Positions 10,299 through 20,758 of a stretch of 64,000 nucleotides of DNA are shown here, one piece after another. Positions within the stretch are counted from its first letter, which is position 1. Each line of letters starts with the position of its first letter. The notes beneath the pieces are model-generated. The model had not been told where the DNA came from, made no database searches, and saw only the letters and a list, made by a program, of their open reading frames with translations. Source of the DNA: Deinandra increscens subsp. villosa (taxonomy: Eukaryota; Streptophyta; Magnoliopsida; Asterales; Asteraceae); assembly GCA_039602395.1 (NCBI GenBank), contig JBCNJP010000038.1, positions 62,001 through 126,000 on the forward strand. Direction: 5' to 3'. Both the position numbers and the translations under genes were made by a program.

Positions 10299-11493
10299 TG
10301 AACGTAATGGAGGTGAGTTTTCTTTAGCCTTCTGAAATAAGCAAAGTAAATTTAATCAGTATTTTCGATGTTTTATATTTCTTCAAAATAAGTTGGTAAG
10401 GTTTATTTTTTTTAAGAAATCGAGAATTCGTTTAGACGACATTTACTTGAGACCACTAAATGAGCCTCAGGAGAAAAACCGTGTAAATAAACTGACAACG
10501 ATTGTCAATTGTGAGACTCAAGTCACAACTCTCGGTATGAGGCCGCTATATACATACAATTGTATTTTGCGATACGTTTAACCTCATCCGTGCCCACTCT
10601 AGCAATATACACCCGTGGCGCGGTGTTGAAATACTCCAACACCACGAACATATACGTTTAAAACGATAGTAATCCTAAATGGTCGAAGTGATGACACGGT
10701 GTTGAAATACTCCAATGTCCTCACCTTAAAAGGTACCCTCGGCACCAAGTGCGGTGTTGAAATACTCCAACACTGATGCTCCGGTAAATACGTTCTAAGT
10801 TCGACTTGAGATAGGATGACACGAACTATCAGTTTTTAAGAAACCAAATAGGGATATTAATTACTTTTAATATTTAATTATCGTCAGACACGAACGACAA
10901 ACCTTATCTCCACTCGGGACTAGTAAATTAATTTAACCTAATTAAATTACTAAGTTGTCGCAAATGACATATTGTGTGTTAGACGGCATAAGGTCTTGAT
11001 CTCGCTCAAGCCATACAAGCGAGATCATAAGGGACAAATTTAAAATAAATTAAATTAAATAAAACGGTGAACGATCGAGATGGCAACTCTGTGTGATCTT
11101 GAATCCAGTTCAGCTCCCACTTGCTTCGACATCCCTCTGGCGCATGTCCAGTCTTCGACTTTTGGTTACATACAAATTTACAATCACCAAAACTACTTCT
11201 AGTAACCTAGCTCTAAATTTGTACAACTTTGAAACCCTAAAAGCGGGTCCAATAAACCAAAATCAAAAACAACCAATTGGGCCAACAACTTGGGCCAAAC
11301 AGAGAATGACAAATCACGCCAAACACATACACACATGTATACTAAATACAGAGGGGTCGGCCGTAACACACAATAGTAAATTATATAAAATTAAAATAAA
11401 ATAAGTTAATTCTAATTCGCAATTTGGATTTAAGACGAAATTGCGAACTACCGGTGACGAAAAGACCGGTTCTGGTTTGCGCGCGGGGATAAT
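10299..11493 (-). other. Copia 5' leader
   Basis: About 1.2 kb separates the primer site from gag. It has no gene. The notable content is three copies of a short hairpin at 10621-10774 (separate entry). Part of it (about 11093-11404) reads open on the opposite strand without any recognisable domain. Confidence 0.7.
10621..10774 (-). repeat. Three serial hairpin repeats in the Copia leader
   Basis: CGGTGTTGAAATACTCCAAC recurs at 10621, 10697 (last base differs) and 10752. The core GGTGTTG-AAATACTC-CAACACC is a 7-bp stem with an 8-nt loop at 10622-10643. The third copy keeps most of the stem and the second has decayed on one arm (CAATGTCC). Because it lies between the PBS and gag, a role in RNA packaging or dimerisation is possible, but that is inference. 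Confidence 0.75.
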
Positions 11494-11506
11494 GGCTCTG
11501 ATACCA
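11494..11506 (-). promoter_or_regulatory. Copia primer-binding site (initiator tRNA-Met)
   Basis: The minus strand reads TGGTATCAGAGCC one base inside the LTR end. TGGTATCAGAGC is the standard plant initiator-methionine tRNA primer site, which fixes the element's orientation as minus. Confidence 0.95.
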
Positions 11507-11507
11507 C

Positions 11508-12532
11508 TGTTGGGATTTACAGTGTGATCCGGGTTACCAATTTTAATTTAATTAAAACCGGTTTAATAATTTAAATTAATTCTAAATTAATTTAGCAGCG
11601 GAAACGATTTAAATGAGGACGCAACTGTAACGGGATCAATCACCGGACACGATAAACACAGAAATATATTTATTCAAAATAAATAAATAAACAATTAAAT
11701 AAAATATCTAACAAATTAGATATACCTTGGCGGGATCCGAGCAACCGCTCGAGACACCCGAATTCAACGGGCTCGCGCTAGGACAAACTGTGGCGTTTGA
11801 CTCGAACCTTCGAGACAAATTGTCGACGGCGGCGGCCATGGACGGCGGCGACGGTAGTGGCGGCGGTGGTGGTAGAGATACCACCGGTGGTGGTGACAAA
11901 ACTTTCTCCGTCGGAATGGCAACCGATACCACCGGTGGCGGCGTGAGCTGCGGCGGCGGCTCGGGCTGCGGCTTCGGCTCGGGCTGCGGCTTCGGCTCGG
12001 GCTGCGACTGCTTTGCTCTTGAGTCGGGCGCATATACTGGCAAGACGGGGATCCATCGGAGATCGCAAAGGAATTGCGGTGGAGGTGGTGGCGGCGATCG
12101 GATGGCGCGACGGCGGCGGGGAGCCGATCTCGGCTTGGGGTCGGCGCCGAATAGGAGAGAGGAGAGGTTAGGGTTTTTCCTTTTTGACTTGTGTTACAAT
12201 TAACCTCCTCCTCCTCCCATTTTAATATTAAATCGCGGACCGGGGCCTGACGGACTGGGCCCGGTCGCGATTCCTTTTGATCCACCAACCGATCAGTCTG
12301 TTAATCCGGTAACAACTGATCGGTCCGTCTTTTATTTGCCGAGTAATTTTGAGCCGATAAATTTTGTCGTTTTAAATAAATAATTAATATTTATTTAATT
12401 CACCATTTAGTTCGTTTAATACTAATTAACAATTAATTAGATTTAATAGTCCGTTGACTCGGGTGTATCTCTTACGGGTCAATATCGGTCGGGTTCGTTA
12501 ATTCGTCGGGTCAGGACACTCTATTTCCAACA
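11508..12532 (-). mobile_element. Copia 5' LTR (right)
   Basis: A 1025-bp LTR from TGTTGGGATTTA to TTTCCAACA, abutting the PBS on its left and the target duplication ACAAA (12533-12537) on its right. It lacks the 554-bp insertion and part of the GC-rich tract seen in the left LTR. The GC-rich centre gives long proline/glycine-rich frames on both strands. Confidence 0.93.
11959..12006. repeat. 18-bp GC-rich minisatellite in the Copia 5' LTR
   Basis: About two units of CGGCTCGGGCTGCGGCTT, the shorter partner of the tract at 3289-3361. Confidence 0.8.
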
Positions 12533-12537
12533 ACAAA

Positions 12538-13683
12538 TACCTAAACCATAACCTGTAGTAGGGTAAGTTAAGGGTTATTGAACCAAGAGAATATGTGGTA
12601 ATTAACTAGCTGAATACGGTTAACTAATTAATTGCTGAATTAAACTAAATTGCCTTTTAGCTGTTGATTGATTGGAAATGAACTATTTACTAAACTAAAT
12701 TACCAATTGACTAAGTTACTAATGCTTGATTTTAAAACGAAACTCTTATGTGAACTAAGGCAACCACTTTAGGATCCTGGTTTGCTATCTATCTGAATTC
12801 AGTCACCTGACTGCTAATACTTGCCTAGTCAACCTAATGACCTAACCCTTATGTAGGCTGCTTAATTTATGGTGCAAGGAAAGCCTGAAATATGACAGTT
12901 TAGTACAACCTGACTAAGTGACTAGTTAATCTAATGAGTTAGGCATGTAGGTGCTTTACAGTTGTAAGGAAAACCGAAACAACTAGCAATCAAATAATAA
13001 AAATCAGAATAGAATAACAAACCGTTCACCAAAAGTGGTTACAAGAAAGTTACCCAGACATGGCAAAAGTCGAAAACATGAAATGTATTGAAATTGACAT
13101 TAAAAATTCTAATCAAATGCTTGAAAACTTCAACCGAATGCTTGAAAGCTCTAGAAATTCATCTAAAACCTCTCTGGACGGCAAAAGTGGCAGAAGAATC
13201 AAAAAATCACAACCCGAAAGTATTTATAGCAAAATGCTAAAAATTCTTCTGTCGGCCTAGTTTGGGCGTACCGCCCAACTCCATACACAAATCTTGGCGT
13301 ACCGCCCGAGTCTTCTAATCCGTATTCCTTCTCAGCTTTAGGGGTAGCGCCCTTGCTTCTATCAACTCTTGGGCGTACCGCCCCTATTTCAAACTCAGAA
13401 ACTTCTATATTTTTCTTCTTTATGATTTTTCCGCTCCGCTCACATGATCGATCATCTTATCCTCTAAATTCCATAAATCCTTAGATTTGATCAATTCAGC
13501 TCCAATTACCTCACATGATCGATCATCTTATCCTCTAAATTCCATAAATCCTTAGATTTGATCAATTCAGCTCCAATTACCTCACAATACAAAACATCGG
13601 AAAATGCAATGAAATCCAATTGATAATACTAATAAAAATAAACAATTAAGAACATATATGCATGACAAATTGGACTCGCATCA
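12538..13683 (-). mobile_element. Athila copy A 3' LTR, main part
   Basis: The LTR resumes after the Copia target duplication and ends GGACTCGCATCA at 13683, followed by the PPT (minus strand CAAGTGTGGGGATG). TATTTATA at 13221-13228 is a minus-strand TATA box. GGGCGTACCGCCC occurs at 13264-13276 and 13371-13383, with near copies between. A 71-bp block is tandemly doubled (13441-13511 and 13512-13582) and occurs once in the other three LTRs. About 20 bp (TACATAGACATAGTC region) present in copy B is missing near 12820. Confidence 0.92.
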
Positions 13684-14137
13684 CATCCCCACACTTGACT
13701 TTTTCCGTCCCGAAAAAACTGCAACGGTATTATTGTTGGAAAACTAACTCAAACCAATTACTTACAAATTCAGTTTCAATTTAATTCACACATACACCTC
13801 TGATTGCAATCATCGGAATTTCGGTCCAGCTAAACGCAATCACCAATTTCATAGGCTCCCAATAGCAATGATTAATTCATTTATTTTATTTACATTACCA
13901 CATCAATCTACCAAATGTTTCTCACATCTAGAAAGCTATAAGTTTACCTAATCTCACCTCAAGGCTTTCAAAGTAAAGGTTTTAACCATTTAGATTGACC
14001 TACCACCCTAAACCAAATAATCGTATATCTCAAAAATAATGGAAATGAATAATGATGGATGAAAGCGACTTTGAGCTTCATTTATTTATTTCCGAACTAC
14101 CTAGTATATTTTTTTATTTTTTCCAATGTTTTCATTT

Positions 14138-14212
<75 letters not shown>

Positions 14213-15459
14213 TAATTAGCAAAACTAAATCAACCACACCAAGCAATAAATAAGTCTCACTCAGATGCATTATCAGAATGTTACTATCCCCCTTCAAGTA
14301 CATAAGGTCTTGACTCAGAATCGCACCAAGAGGCACCGTCAGTGAATCATTATCGCCCTTTCAAGTACATTGGGTATCGATTCAAAACCTCATCGATAGA
14401 CGCATCAAACGAGCTTGTAACCCGAGAGGTAGCACGTAGAGTCTTAGTCCCTTTATTGCTTTTATTCATTTAATTAATTACCTACGCAAAACAAAGCTCA
14501 AAAGTGGAAAAATGGATGACGGGGAGTCATTATTTCTTGGATTTGCTTTCGCAAAAAAAGATAATAATGTGTCAGGTAATTTCAAAGATATACGACTATT
14601 TTGCATAAAGTGGTCATATCAACCTAATATTGACACTTTTAGCATTCCTAGTAACTCCTAAGATGGAACCCACTATAGTATCATGAATTTATTTCAATTA
14701 ACCATAACTATTAGCATACTAAGATATTTAAGCACTATGATTAGCTGGGTCTAGAAATGCATCACAAATCAGATGTGTATTATATTTATTAAAAAATCAC
14801 AACTTTTATTCAATTGTTTGAAAATTGGCTCTCAACTGTACTATCATTTCTCATGTATTTGCAAGTAATTCCCAAGACATTTTCCAAACTAACAACTAAC
14901 ACAAACTATAAATAACTAAAAATAGAAAATCTTTTTGGGTTTTTATGTTTTTTATTTTTTTTTCAAAAATAAAGCAAAACTACCTAAAAATTAAAACTAA
15001 GATGTCTTGTCCCCCTCCCCATACTTGAGTTCAACATGCCCTCAATGTGATAAAAAGAAACACACACAACGAAATAAAATGACACAGACGAATGAGTAGC
15101 GATGGCGATGGTAACAGGTGGTCGTCGGTCTTCGGTGATATATAGTGGTGGTGATGGTGATGTGGCGGATGAGTAGCGATGGCGATGGGTTGTGGGTTGA
15201 GAGAGGAAGAAGATGATGGTGGTGATTGTTGTGGAGACCGATAGGTGGTTTTGAAGAATTCTTATTTTATTCGAGATTTTAAACTCGAGCGTACCGCCCT
15301 AAACGTGGATTTAATCAGACCCCCTAATTTCAAAAGAAAATATCTTGCACAAAAGGGCGTACTGCCCAAAACTCTTTGTAACGAGGGTGTACCGCCCAAC
15401 CTCGTCTTTCAATATCCTGATTAAATTAGGGCGTAACGCCCTGATTGTTAAACAAACTT
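13684..15459 (-). other. Athila copy A 3' non-coding region
   Basis: This region lies between the end of integrase and the 3' LTR. It holds a TTA microsatellite, dyad-motif variants at 15287-15299, 15355-15367, about 15386-15398 and 15429-15441, and, on the minus strand near 15020-15045, a CTCAAGTATGGGGAGGGGG purine-rich tract like the internal PPT-type tract of Athila elements. The decayed downstream ORF seen in copy B (51830-53250) is missing here. Confidence 0.75.
14144..14213. repeat. TTA microsatellite, copy A
   Basis: An uninterrupted TTA tract of about 70 bp. The same tract at 48965-49053 in copy B is about 20 bp longer, so it has changed length since the duplication. The open frame across it (poly-Tyr) is an artefact. 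Confidence 0.95.
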
Positions 15460-16178
15460 AAGCATATCGCCTATCCCCATCTTGTTCTTGTAGGCCGATG
15501 CACATTCATACGCCTCATCGCATAACTCTTCCAATTCTCCTAACTTCAGTTTTCTTTCTCTCCCTGTAGCATCATAACTCATGTTAACTTCTTTAACAGT
15601 CCATAATCATGGTGAGCTAACTCTACAGGTATGTGACAACCCTTTCCATAGACCAACCGGTATGGAGTGGTTCCAATAGGTGTTTTATAGGCAGTGTGAT
15701 ACGCCCTTAATACATCATTTAACTTTGTTGACCAATCTTTGCGGTCGGTTCGCACTATTTTTTGTATAAAAAAATTTTGATTTGCTTATTGGAAACTTGC
15801 ACATGTCCGTCCGCTAGTTTGCGAATGATATGGTGTTGCAATTTGGTGGTCTATGTCGTATCCTTACGAACTCAAAAGCATCCTTGAAAATGGTAGGCCA
15901 AAATAACCCAGATGAAAGGACCCTGAGTCCCATCTTCTGGCCACTAAAGTGCCCTCCGCATGCTGATGCATGCACTAGGCTCAAAACTGTTTGTACCTCT
16001 GATTCTAATACACACCTTCGGATTAACCGATTCGACCCTATCTTGAACAAATCCAGCTTATCCCAAATATATTGTCTCGCTTGAGCCTTCAAGTGCAACT
16101 TTAGCCTCTTGGGCCAATGTTCTAGAATTATACCTGCAACCAAATAGTTAACAATGTTAGCATACCAAGGTAGGTTTG

Positions 16179-16775
16179 TGTTGGGATATACCCCCAAATG
16201 GCCTCCTCGAAGCCCTATTCCTTGGATAAGGGCCAATGACCCCTATAAGGGGGTCGCCCAGGCATAAGGGGCAGACCTTCTTGGTAAAAGATATAAAGCA
16301 TATATGTCGAATATCTAGCAGACACGAAGTACATGTTCGTACTGCAAGGACGATGTAACATGTTAAATTAGTCACTAAGTAAGTGACCCGTGCCCCTTCG
16401 TCGTTACGTGCCCCTTCGTCGCAGTACTTGCCCCTTCGTCAGAATACTTGGCCAGGATTAAAGCTTAACCACTAAGCTAACAGCTAGGCAGTGACAGCTC
16501 ATGGACAGCTAAGGAGGATATTCCCTATAAATAGGAGACATCCTCCACTCTCCAAATCAAGTTGGATGATGGGTGAGAAAACTCCATCTCTCTCTCTACA
16601 CTCCCCAAAACCTTCTCCTACATACATACACATATGCACAGAGGAGACCCAACAATGGCGATGATGGAAACGGAACGGAATAAGTTCATACGGATCTGAG
16701 CCGGAGGATCTCTTCCCTCCACACACACACTTGTCGCTACCGGAATACCACCCCCCGGGATTCTGGGACGCAACA
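16179..16775 (+). mobile_element. LARD 5' LTR
   Basis: A 597-bp LTR with a TATA box at 16526-16533 (TATAAATA). A CCCCTTCGTCG-type minisatellite sits at about 16390-16445. The 3' LTR has an extra 22 bp at this point. CT- and CA-rich tracts occur near 16590 and 16720. Confidence 0.94.
16526..16533 (+). promoter_or_regulatory. TATA box of the LARD LTR
   Basis: CCCTATAAATAGGAG is a strong plant TATA context. Transcription would be expected to start about 30 bp downstream, near the CATCCTCCACTC stretch at 16549. The 3' LTR has the same box at 22614-22621. Confidence 0.75.
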
Positions 16776-16776
16776 T

Positions 16777-16788
16777 TGGCGCCATCCG
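16777..16788 (+). promoter_or_regulatory. LARD primer-binding site
   Basis: TGGCGCCATCCG starts one base after the LTR. It is identical over these 12 bases, with the same one-base spacer, to the PBS of the Tat element at 41833-41844. I did not assign the tRNA. Confidence 0.85.
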
Positions 16789-17168
16789 TAGGACCGGCAC
16801 AACTGGGTCTAACCAAAATAAGGGCCAGATCCGGTATCCTTCCGTTTCTAGCCATGTTCGAGCATCCTTATGAAGGTTGAGAAAGACTTGAGAGTCTAGA
16901 TGAAGATATGAAGCAGATCTTGGAAAGTTGATGTATTTCCAAGAAGGCTTAAGGGAGACCTGCAGATACTCCGAGACCTCCCAGTGACCATTTAGATCTG
17001 CGGTTAAGATATTAAATAGTTTCTAAATCCCTTGATATATTCTCTATCATATTCGGTTAAGGATTTCAGTCATATAGATTTCATTTTAAATTCATAGATC
17101 TCTAGAACGTATATCCGTTGGGCTTACCCATTCTGTGAAAACACGAGTTCACTAAAAAAAAAGGGGAA

Positions 17169-17221
<53 letters not shown>

Positions 17222-18225
17222 CTATTTAGAACAGAAAAACAAAAAAAGGGGAAAGAATGGGTTTTAAAAGAAAAATAAAAGAGGAAAAAGAAAAGGATAA
17301 AGAGATCGAGACTTCTAGATACATCCGTGGATATTATAAGTTTATCTTCAAACTTAAAACTCCACTTAAAGCTAACTTACGCTTTCTCCATGTCTCTAAA
17401 TTACATATATTGGCATCTTTTTTGTTTAAATATATTTAATACATGATAATCCATATCTTGAGATTTTCAAGGATCATATGAATGGAGGATAAAATCGGTG
17501 GTACAAGTTATAAAGTTTAAGGTGCAACTAATTGACTTAATGTTAGTCTTGTTCAATATATATTTAGACTATATATCTGACATATGGTACAAAGCAATGT
17601 TCGCCCAGCTATCAAAGGCCAATCAAGTTGTACTTGCTTGAACATATTGTGGAAAAAAAACCTAAATATAAGATTTTCGTCCGTGGGTTGATCTCTTTTT
17701 GTTGATAGCTATCAAATGGGCTTTTGAGTAAAAAGAAGAGGCTATAATATCCCACGGGAAAACCTCGTTTGGAGGTCGAAAAAAAAATAAAAAATAAAAA
17801 AGAAGTTACTTTTATGAATACACAACATACAAGTGCATGATGCACAAAAAGTATGTATTCGATTTTGTGCCCTGTAATCTGCAAATGAAAGCTGGGCAGT
17901 TTAGTCCTAGCCACAAGCTAGAAAAGTCAACAGCTAGCTAGTTGTCATATATAAAAAGATGTCAGACTAAATTCTAGCTTACAAGCTATGATGCATAGTT
18001 ACTTCTTAATTAAGATAAATACTTCATTCTACATCTTGATTTTATACAATCGATAAAATTAATATGCGATATCAAGAATAGTATATTATCAATACCTTCA
18101 CATATGACGTGGAAAAATGTATAAAGGTATTTCGTATAAATATTTAGTGTTCTGTCTCTTGTATATAGAACTTTACATGGAAAGTCATAGCATACATTTG
18201 AGCTATCTACTCGATGATGAAACTC
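16789..18225 (+). other. LARD interior, 5' part
   Basis: Non-coding A/T-rich sequence apart from the TA run. Short open frames at 17257-17439 (plus) and 17612-17914 (minus) show no domain or coding character, and I leave them out. Confidence 0.7.
17173..17219. repeat. TA microsatellite
   Basis: An uninterrupted TA run of about 47 bp within the LARD interior. Confidence 0.95.
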
Positions 18226-18660
18226 CGTTGAAAAAGACGATATAATTCTGCTTAAAAGAAACTATAAAACCCGTCAAGAATGACGATCAAACACCGTTGA
18301 AAAAGACGGTGCAATCCCGTCAATTAGAAACAATAAACGCCGTTGAGGAGGACGATGGAACACCGTTGTAAAAGACGGTGCAACCCCGTTAATTAGTAAC
18401 AAGAATAGTCGTCAAAGATAATGACGAAACGCCTAAAAAAACGGTGCAATTTTGTTAACTAGAAACGTCAAACTCGAAAAGAACGACGATGAACGCCATT
18501 GAAAAAAGGGGGCGCGACTCTGTTAATTATGAACGATAAGAACCATCAAAAATAGCGGTGAAACATCGGTGAAAAATATGATGTAAAAATCCGTCGAAAA
18601 TGATGGTGAAACGTCGTTGAAAAAGACGACGCAACTCCATTAATTACAAATGACAAAATT
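18226..18660 (+). repeat. Diverged hairpin repeat array, period about 65-70 bp
   Basis: Six to seven units. The recurring block GTGCAAYCCCGTYAATTAGWAAC has anchors near 18311, 18380, 18445, 18514 and 18631 (spacing 65-69 where measured). Each unit has a stem-loop such as CCGTTGAAAAAGACGG (18294-18309), CCGTTGTAAAAGACGG (18363-18378) and CGTCGTTGAAAAAGACGACG (18611-18630). In the last one both arms have changed together (CGTCGT with ACGACG), which suggests the stem is maintained. Further CGTC..GACG pairs occur between. Confidence 0.75.
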
Positions 18661-18919
18661 CATCAAGAACGACGACAACAAGAATCATCAAGGATGCTAA
18701 CGATAAGGACTTCTTAACTGAAGGTCCTATGAAAATATAACTAGTGTCGCAAAATTATGTGGCACATAGAAGGATCAAGACAAGCATACCGCAACATCGG
18801 AAGACATTCACGAGAAAGTAGCAATTATCGGTCTTAATCAACTCATGTCCTTAGAGCTTCACTTCGGTAACAATTTACATATGCTTATGATTTAAGATTA
18901 TATGTCGTTCGCTTATTAA

Positions 18920-19460
18920 GTTTAATGTTACTAAATGCTACTAGTATAACTTAGCAACATTAAACTAGGGGGAGTATAGTGTGGTATAATGACACCACTT
19001 ACAAGACCCTTATATATAAAAAGTGTTAAAATCCTCCTGAAGGGATAGATCGAGTTCCTTCAGGGGAACATATTGCTTATCTTGCATAAAAGATACTTGA
19101 TAAAGTCTTACTAACATGATATGACAATGTTAAAACGTAAGGGCAACTTATTAACAAGACCCTACCAAAAAGAGGGAGAAGGAGCCCCCAAAAGGGCCTC
19201 CACGAACAAGCAACGTCACCAAGGAAAATAGCTATAGTATGGAATAATACTATTGATTGTATAACAAGTATTGAAACTTACTTGATTATTAAAGTTTAAG
19301 GCTACTAGTATAACTTAGCAACATTAAACTGGGGGAGTATAGTATGGTATGACGATACCACTCACAAAGTACTCGTATAAAAAGTGTTGAAACCCCCCTT
19401 AAGGGACAGAACACACATCCTTCAGGGAAGGCATGTTATTTATCTTATAAACATTTGATA
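18920..19460 (+). repeat. Diverged tandem duplication with PPT-like cores
   Basis: GCTACTAGTATAACTTAGCA followed by ACATTAAACT(A)GGGGGAGTATAGT occurs at about 18932 and again at about 19302. Downstream sequence remains alignable (AAAAAGTGTT, AGGGACAG, CTTCAGGG). The GGGGGAGT cores resemble polypurine tracts followed by LTR-start-like sequence, so the unit may be a remnant of an older LTR junction. Confidence 0.65.
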
Positions 19461-19974
19461 ATTGATAGCATCACTACTAGTGTGATAAACAACATTGAGT
19501 AAGAGGGCATATTATGAAAATAATATAATACCCCATCAATAAAAAGGGAAAACCTCACCAAAATAGAGGACTCCATTGTCAAGAATGGGATTAACCCTTA
19601 ACACAATAAAAGGTTCATTTCTGAAGGGTCCCTAGAAAAGAACATATAACCTCTTAAAAGAATGGAGTGTATGATGGTTTCATTTCTTGTCAAGATAGAA
19701 ACAACACATAGTGAATGGCAGAAAGCCAGCACTTTGAAGTACACAACATCAAATGAAAGTCTCCCAAATATGGCAGGGAGAATTTAACATTCCACAGCTT
19801 TCGACTGTGGAGGGCCCCATGAGAAGGGTCTGAAAAATCCATGGTAATTAGGCTTCACAAGAGCCAAGTCCTAAGGCTTAAAGCCAAAGTGGGCGGCCTT
19901 AAAAGAAAAGGTTAACAAGTCCATGGAAGACCTCACAAGGGTCGCTTGGACGCCTTCGTAGGAAGGTCTGAATA

Positions 19975-20758
19975 AAGTCTATTGCTTGATACAGCAAAAA
20001 GAGACATCCTTCGTGTGAAGGAAAAAAACTAAGTCCATTACCTGCTCGATCAAGCAGAGGGACTTCCTTCGTAAGAAGGAGATAATAAGTCCATTACCTG
20101 CTCGATCAAGCAGAGGGGCTATCTTCGAAAGAAGAAAATAATAAGTCCATTACCTGCTCGATCAAGCAGAGGGACTTCCTTCGTAAGAAGGAGATAATAA
20201 CTCAATTACCTGCCCGATCAAGCAGAGTGGCTATCTTCGAAAAAAGAAAATAGTAAGTCCATTACCTGCTCGATCAAGCAGAGGGACTTCCTTCGTGAGA
20301 AGGAGATAATAAGTCCATTACCTGCCCGATCAAGCAGAGGGGCTATCTTCGAAAGAAGAAAATAGTAAGTCCATTACCTGCTCGATCAAGCAGAGGGACT
20401 CCCTTCGTAAGAAGGAGATAATAAGTCCATTACCTTCCCGATCAAGCAGAGGGGCTATCTTCGAAAGAAGAAAATAATAAGTCCATTACCTGCTCGATCA
20501 AGCAGAGGGACTCCCTTCGTAAGAAGGAGATAACAAGTCCATTACCTGCTCGATCAAGCAGAGGGACTCCCTTCGTAAGAAGGAGATAATAAGTCCATTA
20601 CCTGCCCGATCAAGCAGAGGGGCTATCTTCAAAAGAAGAAAAAACTAAGTCCATTACCTGCTCGATCAAGCAGGGGGACTCCCTCTAAGAGAATGAGATA
20701 CTATATCCATTACTTACTCAATCGAGCGTAGGAATTCCCTTCGATGAAAGGACGTTCT
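19975..20758 (+). repeat. 56-bp tandem array with alternating A/B units and GNRA-loop hairpins
   Basis: Fourteen registers of exactly 56 bp run without indels (starts 19975, 20031, 20087 ... 20703); the first and last are degenerate. Units share AAGTCCATTACCTGCYCGAT, then alternate between type A (ends CCTTCGTAAGAAGGAGATAA) and type B (ends CTATCTTCGAAAGAAGAAAA), giving a 112-bp higher-order period broken once at units 9-10 (A-A). Type A folds CCTTC-GTAA-GAAGG and type B TCTTC-GAAA-GAAGA. One unit has GTGA. All three loops fit GNRA. A second stem CTGC/GCAG lies upstream in most units. Confidence 0.9.

Larger units (their letters stand above)
2094..12532 (-). mobile_element. Ty1/Copia retrotransposon inserted in the Athila LTR
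   Basis: Boundaries are exact: target duplication ACAAA at 2089-2093 and 12533-12537, ends TG..CA, and the empty site (GTTACAAATACC) preserved in copy B near 47417. The right LTR (5' in sense) is 11508-12532, followed inward by the initiator-Met primer site. Sense order on the minus strand is leader with hairpins, gag, protease, integrase, RT, RNase H, PPT and 3' LTR. The gene order PR-INT-RT-RNH is diagnostic of Copia. A solo LTR (5459-7224) splits pol, and stops, a frameshift and an RT deletion inactivate it. Confidence 0.95.

Noticed and set aside
11708..12288. Same kind of Pro/Arg-rich frames in the right Copia LTR
   Set aside because: LTR sequence, same reasoning as for the left LTR.
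14059..14253. Open frame with a poly-tyrosine run
   Set aside because: It is produced by the TTA microsatellite.
16499..16855. 118-residue minus-strand frame across the LARD LTR
   Set aside because: It crosses the LTR, the PBS and the interior antisense to the element and matches no retroelement protein. The same frame type recurs in the other LTR simply because the LTRs are copies.
17257..17914. Short open frames in the LARD interior
   Set aside because: Low-complexity, A/T-driven frames without recognisable domains. The same holds for 21238-21444.
19975..20758. Possible CRISPR-like array
   Set aside because: The 56-bp units are contiguous with no unique spacers, lie in a plant retroelement and have no cas genes. 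They form a tandem repeat.
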